This document shows positions 24,561 to 36,219 of a stretch of DNA of 64,000 bases, piece after piece; within the stretch, counting starts at the first letter, position 1, and each line of letters opens with the position of its first letter. The notes under the pieces were generated by a model. That model made no database searches. It saw only the letters and a list, made by a program, of their open reading frames with translations, and was not told the DNA's origin. The DNA is taken from NCBI GenBank assembly GCA_051453625.1, contig JBOZIK010000001.1:38586724-38650723 (forward strand). The letters run 5' to 3'. The translations under genes and the position numbers were made by a program. This DNA is from Welwitschia mirabilis (lineage: Eukaryota > Gnetophyta > Gnetopsida > Welwitschiales).

Positions 24561-25489
24561 ATGAAAAATCATGAAATCTTATTTAAAATCTAATCTTAAG
24601 ATTTTTTCAAAAAGGCCTCTAGATATGTTGCATCTAGATTTAGTAGGGACTACAAAAGTAAGTGGCAACAGATATTTTATGATGGTAGTTCATAATTCTA
24701 CTCATTATCCATGGTTTAAGATTTTACATCTAAATCTGATGCCTTTGATAAGTTTTATAATCTTTACAAAAAATTTGGAATTAAAAGGGCCTCACCATTA
24801 AGAAAATCATGTCTCATCATGGAGGTGAGTTGAAAATAAGAATTTTATTAATTTCTATGATAACTATGAAATATTTCATTAGTTTTTAGCTCCTAAAATA
24901 CCATAGCAAAATGGGGTGGCAGAAAGAAAGAATAGGGTCTTAATAGAAATGGCAAGGAAAATGCTAAGAGAACATAATATTTAAATATGGTTTTGGAATA
25001 ATTTTGTGGATACTAGTTGTTACATATCTAATAGGATCTTTCTAAGAGCTGGTACTCAAAGCACTGCTTATGAACTATGGAATGTTAAGAAGCCCATGCT
25101 AAATTATTCCAAAATATTTGGTAGTAAACATATTATTGTGATGAAACAAATCTAGCTAAATTCTATCCTAAAAGTATGCATGTTATTTTTATTAGATCTC
25201 TTTGAAAAGTAAAGCCTATAGAGTTTTTAATTATGATACAAATAAAGTTTAAGAATCTATTTATGTTAAAATTTTAGAGGCTGATAATGATAGAAAGATG
25301 ATTAGAGATGACAAGGATGAGCCCATACCCTCTCCTAATAAAATTTCTCAAAGTGATCAGCAAAATATTACTAGCAATGCTGATGAGGAAGAGATTGATG
25401 ATACCCCTAAGTTCACTTTTTCATGAAAATGCTATTCTCTTTCCCTCAGAATAAGAATAGATCATCCAACTAATTAAATCATTTGAAAT
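24561..25489 (+). pseudogene. CopA integrase core
   Basis: Copia integrase. LDMLHLDLVGTTKVSGNRYF carries the first catalytic Asp, and HNSTHYPWFKIL stands for DDYSRFTWV. The second catalytic Asp of SDHGGEF is His (MSHHGGEL), and NGVAERKNRVLIEMARKML carries the Glu. The C-terminal part includes CYISNRIFLRAGT and AYELWNVKKPMLNYSKIFG. The sequence then runs into a 715-N gap at 25490. The missing second Asp and the stops make it inactive. Confidence 0.86.
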
Positions 25490-26204
25490 NNNNNNNNNNN
25501 NNNNNNNNNNNNNNNNNNNNNNNNNNNNNNNNNNNNNNNNNNNNNNNNNNNNNNNNNNNNNNNNNNNNNNNNNNNNNNNNNNNNNNNNNNNNNNNNNNNN
25601 NNNNNNNNNNNNNNNNNNNNNNNNNNNNNNNNNNNNNNNNNNNNNNNNNNNNNNNNNNNNNNNNNNNNNNNNNNNNNNNNNNNNNNNNNNNNNNNNNNNN
25701 NNNNNNNNNNNNNNNNNNNNNNNNNNNNNNNNNNNNNNNNNNNNNNNNNNNNNNNNNNNNNNNNNNNNNNNNNNNNNNNNNNNNNNNNNNNNNNNNNNNN
25801 NNNNNNNNNNNNNNNNNNNNNNNNNNNNNNNNNNNNNNNNNNNNNNNNNNNNNNNNNNNNNNNNNNNNNNNNNNNNNNNNNNNNNNNNNNNNNNNNNNNN
25901 NNNNNNNNNNNNNNNNNNNNNNNNNNNNNNNNNNNNNNNNNNNNNNNNNNNNNNNNNNNNNNNNNNNNNNNNNNNNNNNNNNNNNNNNNNNNNNNNNNNN
26001 NNNNNNNNNNNNNNNNNNNNNNNNNNNNNNNNNNNNNNNNNNNNNNNNNNNNNNNNNNNNNNNNNNNNNNNNNNNNNNNNNNNNNNNNNNNNNNNNNNNN
26101 NNNNNNNNNNNNNNNNNNNNNNNNNNNNNNNNNNNNNNNNNNNNNNNNNNNNNNNNNNNNNNNNNNNNNNNNNNNNNNNNNNNNNNNNNNNNNNNNNNNN
26201 NNNN
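25490..26204. other. Assembly gap between CopA integrase and RT
   Basis: Run of N where the integrase C-terminus and the start of RT should be. Confidence 0.95.
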
Positions 26205-27545
26205 TATAAGAATAAACTAGATGAATCAAGTACAATAGTTCAAAACAAAGTAGATTGGTAGGACAATGATATAGTCAAGAAGAAGGCATAGACTACGATG
26301 AGATCTATGCTCCAGTAGCTAGTCTTGAATCTATCAAACTACTATTAGATTATGCTTATGCTATAAAAATTAAAATATTTCAAATGGATGTAAAGATTAT
26401 TTTTTAGAATGGTTATATTAAAGAAGAAGTTTATGTTAAGTAGCCACTAGGGCTCATCATGTATTCAAGTTCAAAAAGGCTCTATATGATCTCAAGCAAA
26501 CTTCTAGAGCTTGGTATGAAACGTTATCAGATTTCTTATTAGAAAATTATTTTAAAAGTGGTAATGCTAATCCCACTTTATTTATTAAAAGAACTAATAA
26601 ATATACTCTTATTATGTAAATCTATGTTGATGACATAGTTTTTGGGGTTACCAGTGAAAAACTAATACTTAAATTTTATAAAGTTATGCAAAGGAAATTC
26701 GAAATGAGTATGCTTCGAGAACTCAATTTTTTCTTAGGTTTGCATATTAAACAATTCAAGAATGATACTTTTCTTAGTTAATCAAAGTATGTCAAAGAGC
26801 TTCTAAAGAAGTACAAAATCGATTAATTAAAAGAGATTTACACTCCCATATACTCATTTACAAAAATTAGCAAGGATGAATTAGGTAAACCTATAAATTA
26901 AATCATGTATTAAGGTATGATTGGTAGTTTATTATATTAACATCTAGTAGACCTGATATTACATTGAGTGTTGGTATATGTGCTCAATATCAATCTAATC
27001 CTAAGGAATCTCATTTCTCTTTAGTTAAATAAATTTTTTATTATCTTAACAATACAAGTAATTTTGATATTTGGTTTTATAAGAATACTTCACTTGATCT
27101 AGTTGGGTATAGTGATGCAGATTGGGCCAGATGCATAAATGATATAAAAAGTACAAGTAGAGCATGTTACTTTCTTGGAAATCATCTTGTTGCTTGGATT
27201 TCTAAGAAACAAATCTTAATTCTCTCTTCACGGCTAAGGCCAAGTACATATCTACTAGAGCTTGCTACACTCAATTATTATGGATGATGCATATCTTACT
27301 TAAGTATAGAGTTGAGATGATAAGTACTCAACTCCTGTGTGATGGTAGCAGTGCCATTAACATTGCTAATAATCTTGTGTAGCACTCAAGAACTAAGCTT
27401 ATTGACATTATGAATCACTTTATCAGAGAACATGTCAAAGAGGCATAATTTAGCTTGATCATGTATCGACAGGCAAACAACTTACCAATATATTTACCAA
27501 GCCTTTTTTAGAAGTGAGATTTGAGTTTTTAAGTTGAGTTGGGCA
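26205..27545 (+). pseudogene. CopA reverse transcriptase and RNase H
   Basis: RT blocks: YSQEEGIDYDEIYAPVASLE, IKIFQMDVK (usually FLNG follows; here a stop replaces Leu/Gln), KEEVYVK then stop then PLG, KALYDLKQ-like segment with a frame change, and the catalytic YVDDIVFGV at about 26620-26650, intact. RNase H: GYSDADWARCINDIKSTSRA, CYFLGNHLVAWISKKQ, SSAINIANN and HFIREHVKEA. The set is complete and in Copia order. Frames shift at several places and many CAA/CAG codons have become TAA/TAG. Confidence 0.88.
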
Positions 27546-27906
27546 TAGTAACATGTCCAATTGAGGTATGATCTTTGTTTAATATCAATACCAAAATTTA
27601 TACATATTCATCATTTTTTTTTAATGATTAATACAAATTTGTTATTTCTATTATGTATGTTTACTATTATCACCCTGTTCACATGCTTTTCATGAGTATT
27701 TTTGTATATTTATTATTTTATTTTAGAATCAATAATGTCAAAAGGGAGGAGTAATGCAAAGACTATATGAGATACAATAGTTGTATCATTATATCATTTT
27801 AATAGGAATGTCGAACTTAGGGAGAGCTAGTCTACATCTCAGGAGGAGGTTATTTTAAACAGGCTTTTCAAATAATGGGATTTGTCATCATTGAAAAGAA
27901 GGAGAT
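27546..27906 (+). other. CopA 3' untranslated region with polypurine tract
   Basis: Non-coding DNA closing with GAAAAGAAGGAGAT directly before the 3' LTR. Confidence 0.78.
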
Positions 27907-28060
27907 TGTAAGTATAAGATTTCAATAATACCAACAAGTAAAAAAATCAAGCAATGAAATGTTAATCATTCATCATAATCATGTTAAGAAGCTAACCTTT
28001 GCATGTGGATGTCCCCACTCAAAACAAGGAGGACGTCCCCTCCACTTGTAAGTAAAATGT
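27907..28060 (+). repeat. CopA 3' LTR, first part
   Basis: TGTAAGTATAAG... matches the start of the 5' LTR (13692-13845), then stops at TGT (28058-28060), where the CACTA end begins. The LTR continues at 46407. Confidence 0.88.
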
Positions 28061-28380
28061 TACTACAAGAAAAATAGGCTTTTAAGGAATTTATTTAAAT
28101 AAAAATATTAATTATAGGGCCTTTTATGATGTCCATTTTAATAAATGCATTAAATAAAAAGAATGATACTCTTTTAAAGGCATTTTTCCCAATCAATTCC
28201 TTAAAATCCTTTGTTGAGTCTTTTTAAGGCATCTGTAAAAATAAGTACCTTAAAATCTCTCATCTTTTAAGGAATTTAACAAGAAAAACACCTTAGAAGG
28301 TATATTAAACATTGATATTTTAAGGCATTTAACAAAACAAATACCTGAAAAGCCCTACCTTATACCCAAAAACTAAAATA
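28061..28380. repeat. CACTA-A left terminal and subterminal region
   Basis: Terminal TACTACAAGAAAAATAGG followed by many short direct and inverted copies of TTTTAAGGCATTT / CCTTAAAA. Such subterminal repeats are the usual transposase-binding sites of CACTA elements. Confidence 0.8.
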
Positions 28381-29396
28381 AAGACCTTGTCAAAAATGAA
28401 AATAAAACCATCGCGTGCATTTATTTTGAAAACATAGTACATGAGTTGATTCTTGACCAATTTTGAGTTTTTATCAATTCCTTTGTTGTTATTTTCATCT
28501 TATTTTCATTTTTATTATGCACATAGGATTCTTATTCCTCTCTTCAGAAATCACATTCAAAGATAGCAAATTTAGATTAAGTGTGGATTTATTTCATGAT
28601 TCAAGGTCTTTAGAGTGGTTTCTCACAAATTTGGCTATCAATTTTTGAGTTTCTTATCGATTGAAGGCTTTTATAGAGGACTTTACTATTGTTTTTAGAT
28701 TTTCCTATTGATTAAAGGCTATTGATTAAAGGTTTGGGGCATTTAAGACAAGCAGAAGCATCAACACTAGTTCAGAGTTATTTTTGAAGTGCTTAACTTC
28801 TTTACTATATTCTTGGAAGTTTAAGCACTCATAGCATAGATGTTAGGTTAATGCCGAGTGATTTAAGCTCTGAGATTTTTGATGTGTACAATGTCAACAT
28901 CAAATTTTTGCTTGAAGCATCTATCCTAGGATTTTAAGATGGACAATATTATTTCTTAGATAAAACATTCCAAAATGACATGAATTTATTCTTCACAAAC
29001 AGACTTCAATCTTAAAGCAAAAAAGAAATTGCAAAGGATGAGGAATACATTATTACTATTGAACCTATTAACACTGCTCTTATAATTTGGTACTGATAAG
29101 TTGTTGGGGCTCTGATTTACCTTATGAAGAGCTATAATACAAGGGCTCAGTTTTTTTATAGAGGAATGTTGAGACAGAAGGATAAGTCTTTGTGTTATGC
29201 TGAAGCTATCTCCTTACTAGTTTTAGAGGTTAGTGATTACTGATCCTACTATCCAATAAAATCTTTCCATAAGTTAGATGAATTTGATTCTGATTTTTAT
29301 ACCTTTAAATGTAACAAGGATGTTTTGATAGGTTTTATAGGTTCTGATTTCTATCATTTTATTTTTGAGATTCATTTTGCTTTATAGAAGTCAGAA

Positions 29397-29483
29397 ATGG
29401 GATCTAAAGAAAAGGTGTTTACACTTGCAGAGGTTTCAAAACATAACCATAGGCAAGATTACTAACTTATCATTAAGGGAAAG
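29397..29483 (+). pseudogene. Captured cytochrome b5 exon 1, copy A
   Basis: ATG followed by GSKEKVFTLAEVSKHNHRQDY, a stop, then LIIKGK. This is the start of plant cytochrome b5 (heme electron carrier of the ER membrane) up to the usual end of exon 1. The stop (TAA) stands where Trp of the conserved C/Y-W-L-I is expected. A GTATCT donor-like site follows directly. The heme-binding HPGG segment (next exon) is absent. Confidence 0.75.
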
Positions 29484-31133
29484 GTATCTATTTGAATGTA
29501 ACATATCATTTTATTATGTTAGAAATTCTTAAACTCATCATATTTTGAATTAGTTTTGAAGGAAAAAGTTATGTTTAAGAAGAATAAAATGTTTTCTAAA
29601 AGTATTTTGATGAGGATTTTTTTATTTAGTTCAATGTTACTCATATTCATGTGTATGTGCCTCCTTATGCTTTTATCTATTTTAATGTTGGTGTTGTTTT
29701 TAAGAAGTTCATTTCACTCTTTGAGACTCTAATAGATTGTGAAATCAGCAACAATTTCATCAAAAGCTTAAGAACTTTAGTTTCTTAGTTGTAAGATTAA
29801 GGTTTCTCGATGCACTATTTCTTGAATGCTTAGTTTTATAAAAAAGTGTTCTGCTTTATTTTTGGAATTTACCTCAAGCCATGGATGGATGTGAAAGGAT
29901 TGAGTTTTGTTTGAGCATTTTTGTTATTCAGAGTATATCTAGCCTTTCTACTACTTGTACAGTAATCCTTTCTACTACTTGTATAGTAATCCTTGATTAT
30001 AGTTTTTAAGGAATGTTATTATTTCCTTTTGTTTTATATCTCCTTTTTAGCTTGGATTATCAATTTGTTTTGAGTAGTTTTCTAAATCCAAAGAGGCTTC
30101 TGAATGAGTTGTTCTAGTTAGCGCTTGAGAAGACCATCCCAGTGCACATATGTCCTACAAATTGAAGAAGCTAAAAGCAGTCTAAGTTTGCACTTGTGTA
30201 TATATAGCATACACTATAACTTTGTTTAGATTTATTAGCTAAGTTTGGTTAACTGAACCCTTTTATTAAGATTTACTACTTTTTGATCAAGAGGATAAAT
30301 AGTAGCTTTAATGCTGTAGTTTTGAAGAGGCTTTTTATAAGCAAGACAAATAGGCCTCACTCAGTCTTCAGGCTCAAATAGTTCATGAAAGGACAGGAGA
30401 ATAAAATTGTTGTTGAGAGCACAACATAGTTCTAGACCAAATTATAGNNNNNNNNNNACATTCTTAATCCAGATCTTGAGGTCATGTCAAAGTTGATAAT
30501 AAAGAATTCCAGTGAAGAGTTTTTATATCCACTCACTAATTACTATGCACTTTAGGAATGTTTGAAACATCAATTTATTCTTGGGCTGATTTCAAGGATT
30601 GTTGGAGAGGGAATTGAGGGCCTTGTTTAAGCAAGGAAGTATGCCTCTTAGATATGGACCTTTCTTGACCAGTTCTTCTATTATGTCTATGTGCTCTCTT
30701 TATCTTTAACTGCTTCTTCCCAACTAGGAGTTGAGAAAGATCTTGGAAAATGAGATGCGAATGACTGATTCATAAGTGCATGCCATTTTAGGTCTGCTAT
30801 ATCATCTTGAGGAACATAGAGTGATCAGTACTGGTTATCAGTCTCAAAGGCTTTATGAGCTTCAAAATCATATGCAACATCCACTGTAGAAGAAGTGCTA
30901 TTGATTATAGTGGAAGAATGAGTAGGGCCTTTATCACTTCCATTAATATTTGAGAGCACTACCATGGTTTTATGATGCCTCCCCTATTCTTTCCCTATTT
31001 TTCTTGATTATTTCTTTCTTTTGAGTCTTCTCTCCATTCAACACCTTGATAGCATATGCCAAATGAACAACTAGTTTCTAGTTGAAACAACCCCTTGATT
31101 TGCATTGATCTTCATATCCACTTGAATTGTATA

Positions 31134-31217
31134 ATGCTTGAAATGCCTTTGAAGCAGTATAATAACATACAACTTGATGAAAAATCATTGAAAGTGGAAA
31201 TAATTAGCACAAACCTT
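31134..31217 (+). pseudogene. Captured ALY/REF (THO4) RRM piece, copy A
   Basis: LKQYNNIQLDEKSLKVEIIS reads like the last strand of the ALY/REF RNA-binding domain (usual AVKRYNNVQLDGKPMKIEIVGTN). ALY proteins couple splicing to mRNA export in the nucleus. Copies B and C carry the same piece with other changes, and the three together fit this family better than any one does. Confidence 0.68.
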
Positions 31218-31576
31218 TGGCACATGCTAGTGGTAATTGGGTTGAAAATGCTTATCAGTTGGTTGCTAGTTTTCTTAAGGAGTTTAAAGAAGGATGTCAT
31301 GTTATGAAAGTTACAATTAAATATAAGATAACAGAAAAATTAAGGACTAATTAAATTCCTCAAGCTTGTAATCATTAAAGCTGTTGTAGCACTAACAAGG
31401 TAAGACTACGATGTGTGTGTATAGATATTTCATGTCTATTAATCATACATGGATTAATAGGAAGTGGCTTTGAAAANNNNNNNNNNNNNNNNNNNNNNNN
31501 NNNNNNNNNNNNNNNNNNNNNNNNNNNNNNNNNNNNNNNNNNNNNNNNNNNNNNNNNNNNNNNNNNNNNNNNNNNN

Positions 31577-33397
31577 AAATGATGTGTATGATCTTTAACC
31601 AATTGAATAAAAAAACCTTGGGTTATGATTCACTTATAAATGGAGTTGCTCCTACTTTTGTAAGTCAATTTTTTTTATTTTTATACATGTGCATTCTATC
31701 AAATGTCCTTCTCATCCTTCCATCTTCTTTTCTTTTTTACTCATCCTCTTCCTTTTGAGCATGGAGTATAGAGCTTGGATCTTAGATCTTGGGGCTTAAA
31801 GCATAGAGTCTGAGAGCTAAAGCTAAGGCTCTTGACCTTAGGAGTTAATTAAATCTTTATTAATCTCCATCAAATAAAAGTCTCCAATCATTAGTTTTCT
31901 AAGAATGTTTCTTCTACTTATTTTGCTTTTTATGTTATCTCTCTTTTTAAAAACATTGATACCATAATAGAGTATTGTCTCAAGTCATTGCATAGCCTTA
32001 TTATAGTATTTCTTTTCTTAAAATTATCCCTTTCATTAGACTTAAATGGAGATGAGGAAGTGATTTAAAGGATCTCTTTACATGCTTTGTTAGTAAGATT
32101 ACTGATGGAAAATTTAGGTCAAATGACTAGGGTTTCACTTTAACATTTGGGTATCCATGTTTATTATGTATTATGAAATAGTAAATATATTTTTTAGTTT
32201 CATTATGCATCTAACATACATTAGAAACATCCTATTAGCATGAATTATCTAATCTCCAACTTTCATTTATGCTAGGTAATTCTTCATGTTAATCCTAAGG
32301 CTCATTGAATTTATTTGCTTTAATCTAATTTTATGCATTATTTTTTTCTAATTTGTATATATTTGTAGTAGTTATCACTTATTTTGTGTATTATGTAGGC
32401 TTACTAGGTTAATTATTTATATTAATGGTTTCAACTATAGTTGCTGTAAATTTTAATTATGGACTTTTATGTTCTTATTATAGCTATAGTCTAAATTTTT
32501 CAAAATGGAAATTTAGCTTAAGAATATTATAACTTATTGAATACCAAATAAAATTTAATTATCTTTTTTGGTAAGTCTATGATTCTATTAGGAATATAAA
32601 ATTTTAAAAAATAGTAATTTTCTTAATGTTTAACAAATATTTAAAAATCATTTTATGAAAATAATTCAAAAATAAAAATAAAAAAATGTAATTGGTTTTA
32701 GCTTATAGCATTAATAAATATTATTTTATAATAAATGAATATCTTAAAATGTAGAAAATTGAATAAGCTTTTTAAAGACTTCTGAATTACTTAACAATTC
32801 AAAGTAATTTAAGCGTTATAACCATTTCAATATGGAATGGTATTATTTAAATAATTTTACACATAAAATGTTATCTTAGAAAATATATTTATAGGAATTT
32901 AAACTTAACGTAATTAATTTCTTGAGATTATATCATGAACCTATTGTAAACAAATAATTATAACTTATTTTTAACTTTATGAATAATCAATTAATAATTT
33001 ATAGTTGTGATGTCTCTTAAGAGGCTAAAAAATCTATAATTAATGTCATTAATTTAGAAGCTCTATTTAATAAACTCATGCTAATATAGAATAAATTAGT
33101 TATAAAGTATGAAAAGAATTAAGCAAAAATAACAAACCCTAGTTAAAAAGTAATCTTCCAATGTCATTTCAAATCAACTATGAATAATTTAATTAAAGCT
33201 AAGCATATAACAAGAGAAATTAAAAAGAACAATTAGTTTATATGCTTTGTCTAGAGTCAACCAAGGTAAAGAAAGGAGCAACATCAATATAGATTAGACC
33301 AATAATTCAAGAATGTGTTGATGTATTTACAATAAAACTACTAGGAATGCCACCTCTTTACAAGATTAAGTTTTGCATTGATTTTGTTATGGAAATT
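31577..33397 (+). pseudogene. Gypsy LTR and RT remnant inside CACTA unit
   Basis: 31577 to about 33250 resembles the Chromo1 LTR read on the opposite strand: a TATA box (TTATAAATGG near 31635) with an R-like segment, then GGGTATCCATGTTTATT at 32148 and ATCCTAAGGCT near 32290. At 33272-33397 the start of a gypsy RT follows: ECVDVFTIKL, GMPPLYKIKFCIDFVME. Gag and protease are missing between them. It then meets the eroded left end of CACTA-B at 33398. The stretch is otherwise AT-rich without coding signal. Confidence 0.6.
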
Positions 33398-33899
33398 AGA
33401 AAAATAGGCTTTTAAGGCGTTTGTAAAATAAGAGGCATCTTTGAAGGCGTAATAGAACCACTGGGCGCATTTCTTCTAAAAACAGTGTGCGGATTGCTTC
33501 TCGGCCGATTTCGAGTTTTGATCCATTCCTTTGTTGTTATTTTCGCCTTCGTTTCAGTTTCTATTGTGCGCACAGGATTCTTCTTCCTCTCTCTGGAAAT
33601 CGCGTTCAAAGATAGCACTTTTAGGTTAAGTGTGGATTTCTGTTGCGGTTCGAGGGTTTTAGAGTGATTTCTTGCAGATTTGGCTGTCGCTTGTTGAGTT
33701 ACTTGTTGATTGAAGGCTTTTGCAGAGGTCTTTACTATTGTTTTTGGAGTTTCCTGTTGATAAAAGGATGTTGATTAAAGGTTTAGGGCGTTCAGGATGA
33801 GCAGAAGCATCAACACTGGTTCAGAGTTGTTTTTGGAGTGCTTAACTTCTCCACTATATCCTTAGAAGTTTAAACACTTGTAGCATAGATGCCAGGTTA

Positions 33900-34145
33900 A
33901 TGCCGAGTGATTTAAGCTCTGGGATTTTTGATGTGCACAATGTTGACATCAACTTTTTGCCTGAAGCATCTATCCTGGGCTTTCAAGATGGACAATCTTC
34001 TTTCTTAGACAAAACATTCCAAAATGACATGGATTTGTTCTTCACAAACAGACTTCAATCTTTAAACAAGAGAGAAATTGCAAAGGATGAGGAAGACATT
34101 ATTACTATTGAACCTATCCACACTACTCTTATAATTGGGTACTGA
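33900..34145 (+). pseudogene. Unidentified coding-like segment, CACTA-B
   Basis: Open for 81 codons from an ATG: MPSDLSSGIFDVHNVDINFL, then PEASILGFQDGQSSFLDKTF and acidic DEEDIITIEP. The same segment with three or more stops is in copy A (28850-29098). After the stop the similarity to copy A continues, with a readable piece YRGMIRQEGRSLWCAEAVSL in another frame at about 34205-34265. I do not recognise the family. It is probably a captured plant gene piece, since it lies between the CACTA end and the cytochrome b5 exon. Confidence 0.4.
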
Positions 34146-34446
34146 TAAGTTGTTAGGGCCCTGATTTCCCTTATGGAAAGCTATAATACAGGGGCTCAGT
34201 TCTGTTTATAAAGGGATGATAAGGCAAGAGGGCAGGTCTTTGTGGTGTGCTGAAGCTGTCTCCTTACTAGCTTTAGAGATTAGTGGTTATTGATTCTGCT
34301 ATCCAATAAACTCTTTCCATAAGTTAGATGAGTTTGATTCTGATATTTATACCTTTGAGTTCAACAAGGATGTTGTGATAGGTTTTCTAGGTTATGATTT
34401 CTATCATTTTATTTCTAAGATTTATTTTCCATTATAGAAGTCAAAA

Positions 34447-34533
34447 GTGGGATCCAAAGGAAAGGTGTTTACACGTGCGGAGGTTTCAGGGCACAACCAC
34501 AGGCAAGATTACTGACTTATCATTAAGGAAAAG
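34447..34533 (+). pseudogene. Captured cytochrome b5 exon 1, copy B
   Basis: Reads GSKGKVFTRAEVSGHNHRQDY, stop, LIIKEK, then a GTATTT donor. The start codon is GTG here (ATG in copy A), and the stop is TGA here (TAA in copy A), both in place of the conserved Trp. The steps TGG to TGA to TAA fit a shared first mutation. No later cytochrome b5 exon follows. Confidence 0.75.
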
Positions 34534-35566
34534 GTATTTGTTTAAATGTAATAGATTAGGAATTCTTAAGACTCTTCATATTTTGAGTTAGTTTTTGGGG
34601 AAAAAGTTACGTTTAAGACAAATTGGCATGTTTTCTAAAAGTATTTGGTGAGGAATTTTTTCTCTGGTTCAATTTTACTCATATTCATGTGGATGTGCCT
34701 CCTTCTGCTTTTATCTACTTTAATGTTGGTGTTGTTTTTAATCAGTTCTTCATTTCACTCTTGAGACTCTGCTAGATTGTCAGATCGGTAACAATTTCAT
34801 CATAAGCTCAAGCACTTTGGTCGCTTGGTTATAACGTTAAGGTTTTCTTATGCGCTGTTTGTTGTAAGAAAGTGTTCTGATTTATTTCTGGAATTTTCCT
34901 CAGGCCATGGATGGATGCGAAGGATTGAGTTTTGTTTGAGCATTTTTGTTATTCAGAGTATATCTAGCCTTTCTACTACTTGTGCAGGAATCCTTGCTAC
35001 TACTTGTGCAGTAATCCATGATCATAGTTTTTAAGGAATATTATTATTTCCTTTTGTTTTAGATCTCCTTTTCAGCTTGGATTATCGATTTATTTTGAGT
35101 AGTTTTCTGAATCCAAAGAGGCCTCTGAATGAGTTATTCTAGTCAACGCTTGAGACGACCCTCCCAGTGCACACATGTCCTGCAAATTGAAGCAGTCTGA
35201 GTTTGCACTTGTGCCTATATAGCATACAATGCAACTTTGTTCAGATTCGCCAGCCGAGTTTGCTTAAATGGTTTACTTTAAATGGCTAACTGAACCCTCT
35301 TATTAAGCTTTACCGCTTTTTGATCAGAAGGACAAACAGTATATTGAATGCTATAGTTCTGAAGATGCTTTTTATGAGCAAGGTAAATAGGCCTCACTCA
35401 GTCTCTAGGCTCACACAGTTTATGAAAAGACAGGAGCATAAAATTGCTGCTGAGAGCAAAAATAGTTTTGGACTAAATTATAGCTTATATTCCTCACATT
35501 CTTAATCCAAATCTTAAGGCCACATCAAAGTTGATAACAGAGAATGCCAGTGAAGAGTTTTTATAT

Positions 35567-36064
35567 TTACTTACTAATTACTATGCACTTCAGGGATTTG
35601 TGAAACATCAGTTTAGTCTTGGGCTGATTACAAGGGCTGTTCGAGAGGGAATTGAGGGCCTCGTTTAAGCAGGGAAGTATGTCTCTTAGATATGGGTCTC
35701 CCTTGACTACTTTTTCTATTGTGTCTATGTTCCTCTCTTTATCCTTGACTAATTCTTTCCAACTAGGAGGTGAGAAAGCTTCTGAAAAATGAGATGCGAA
35801 TGACTGATTCGTAAGTGCATGCCATTCCAGATCTGCTATGTCAGTCTCAAAGGCTTCATGAGCTCCAGAATCATATGCAACATCAACTATAGAAGAAGTA
35901 CTATTAATTACAATGGAAGAATGAGCAGGGTATCTAGCACTACCATTGGTATTTGAGAGCACTACCATGGTTCTCTGATGCCTTCCCTCTTCTTCCCTAT
36001 TTTTCCTGATTGTTTCTTGCTTTTGGGTCTTCTCTCCATTCAACACCTTGATAGTATATGCCAA
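35567..36064 (-). CDS. Unidentified ORF, 165 codons, in CACTA-B
   Basis: The longest frame in the window without N. It starts MAYTIKVLNGEKTQKQETIR and includes acidic and serine-rich stretches: VAYDSGAHEAFETDIADLEW, SFASHFSEAFSPPSWKELVK, DKERNIDTIEKVVK, and a leucine-rich end DILPCLNEALNSLSNSP. Copy A (about 31055-30560) holds the same sequence with frame breaks, but the piece LNGEKTQK-E and the end PYLRGILPCLNKALNSLSNN are kept. No known domain is recognised. It may be an exon of a captured gene lying in reverse, or chance openness. The plus strand also reads EEFLYLLTNYYALQGFVKHQ at about 35550-35610 across an intron-like boundary, so strand is uncertain. Confidence 0.35.
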   Translation of the reverse strand: MAYTIKVLNGEKTQKQETIRKNREEEGRHQRTMVVLSNTNGSARYPAHSSIVINSTSSIVDVAYDSGAHEAFETDIADLEWHALTNQSFASHFSEAFSPPSWKELVKDKERNIDTIEKVVKGDPYLRDILPCLNEALNSLSNSPCNQPKTKLMFHKSLKCIVISK

Positions 36065-36135
36065 ATGAACAACCAGCTTCTAGTTGGAACAACCCCTTGA
36101 TTTGCATTGAACTTAATAACCAACTGAATTGTATG

Positions 36136-36219
36136 ATGCTGGAAATGCCTGTGGAGTGGTACAATGACATACAACTTGATGGAAAACCATTGAAACTGGA
36201 AATAATTGGCATAAACCTT
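36136..36219 (+). pseudogene. Captured ALY/REF (THO4) RRM piece, copy B
   Basis: [20 protein letters not shown], the end of the RRM of an ALY/REF mRNA-export adaptor. The preceding bases read DAGNA one frame over, where DALAAVKRYN is usual, so there is a one-base frame slip. The following plus-strand frame gives [17 protein letters not shown], unidentified. Confidence 0.72.

Larger units (their letters stand above)
28381..31476 (+). other. CACTA-A internal region, captured gene DNA
   Basis: Aligns with CACTA-B 33480-36480 throughout, at lower GC, and ends at a 100-N gap. A 10-N gap is at 30448. Recognised pieces are a cytochrome b5 exon and an ALY/REF piece. The rest repeats the two unidentified coding-like regions described for copy B, with more stops. 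Compared with B, CpG sites are mostly TpG or CpA here, so A has decayed further. Confidence 0.7.

Noticed and set aside
31941-31985. Possible primer site (CATTGATACCATAATAG) after the LTR remnant at 31577
   Set aside because: Only a weak match to any tRNA end and no clear LTR terminus beside it; the LTR similarity to Chromo1 continues past it.
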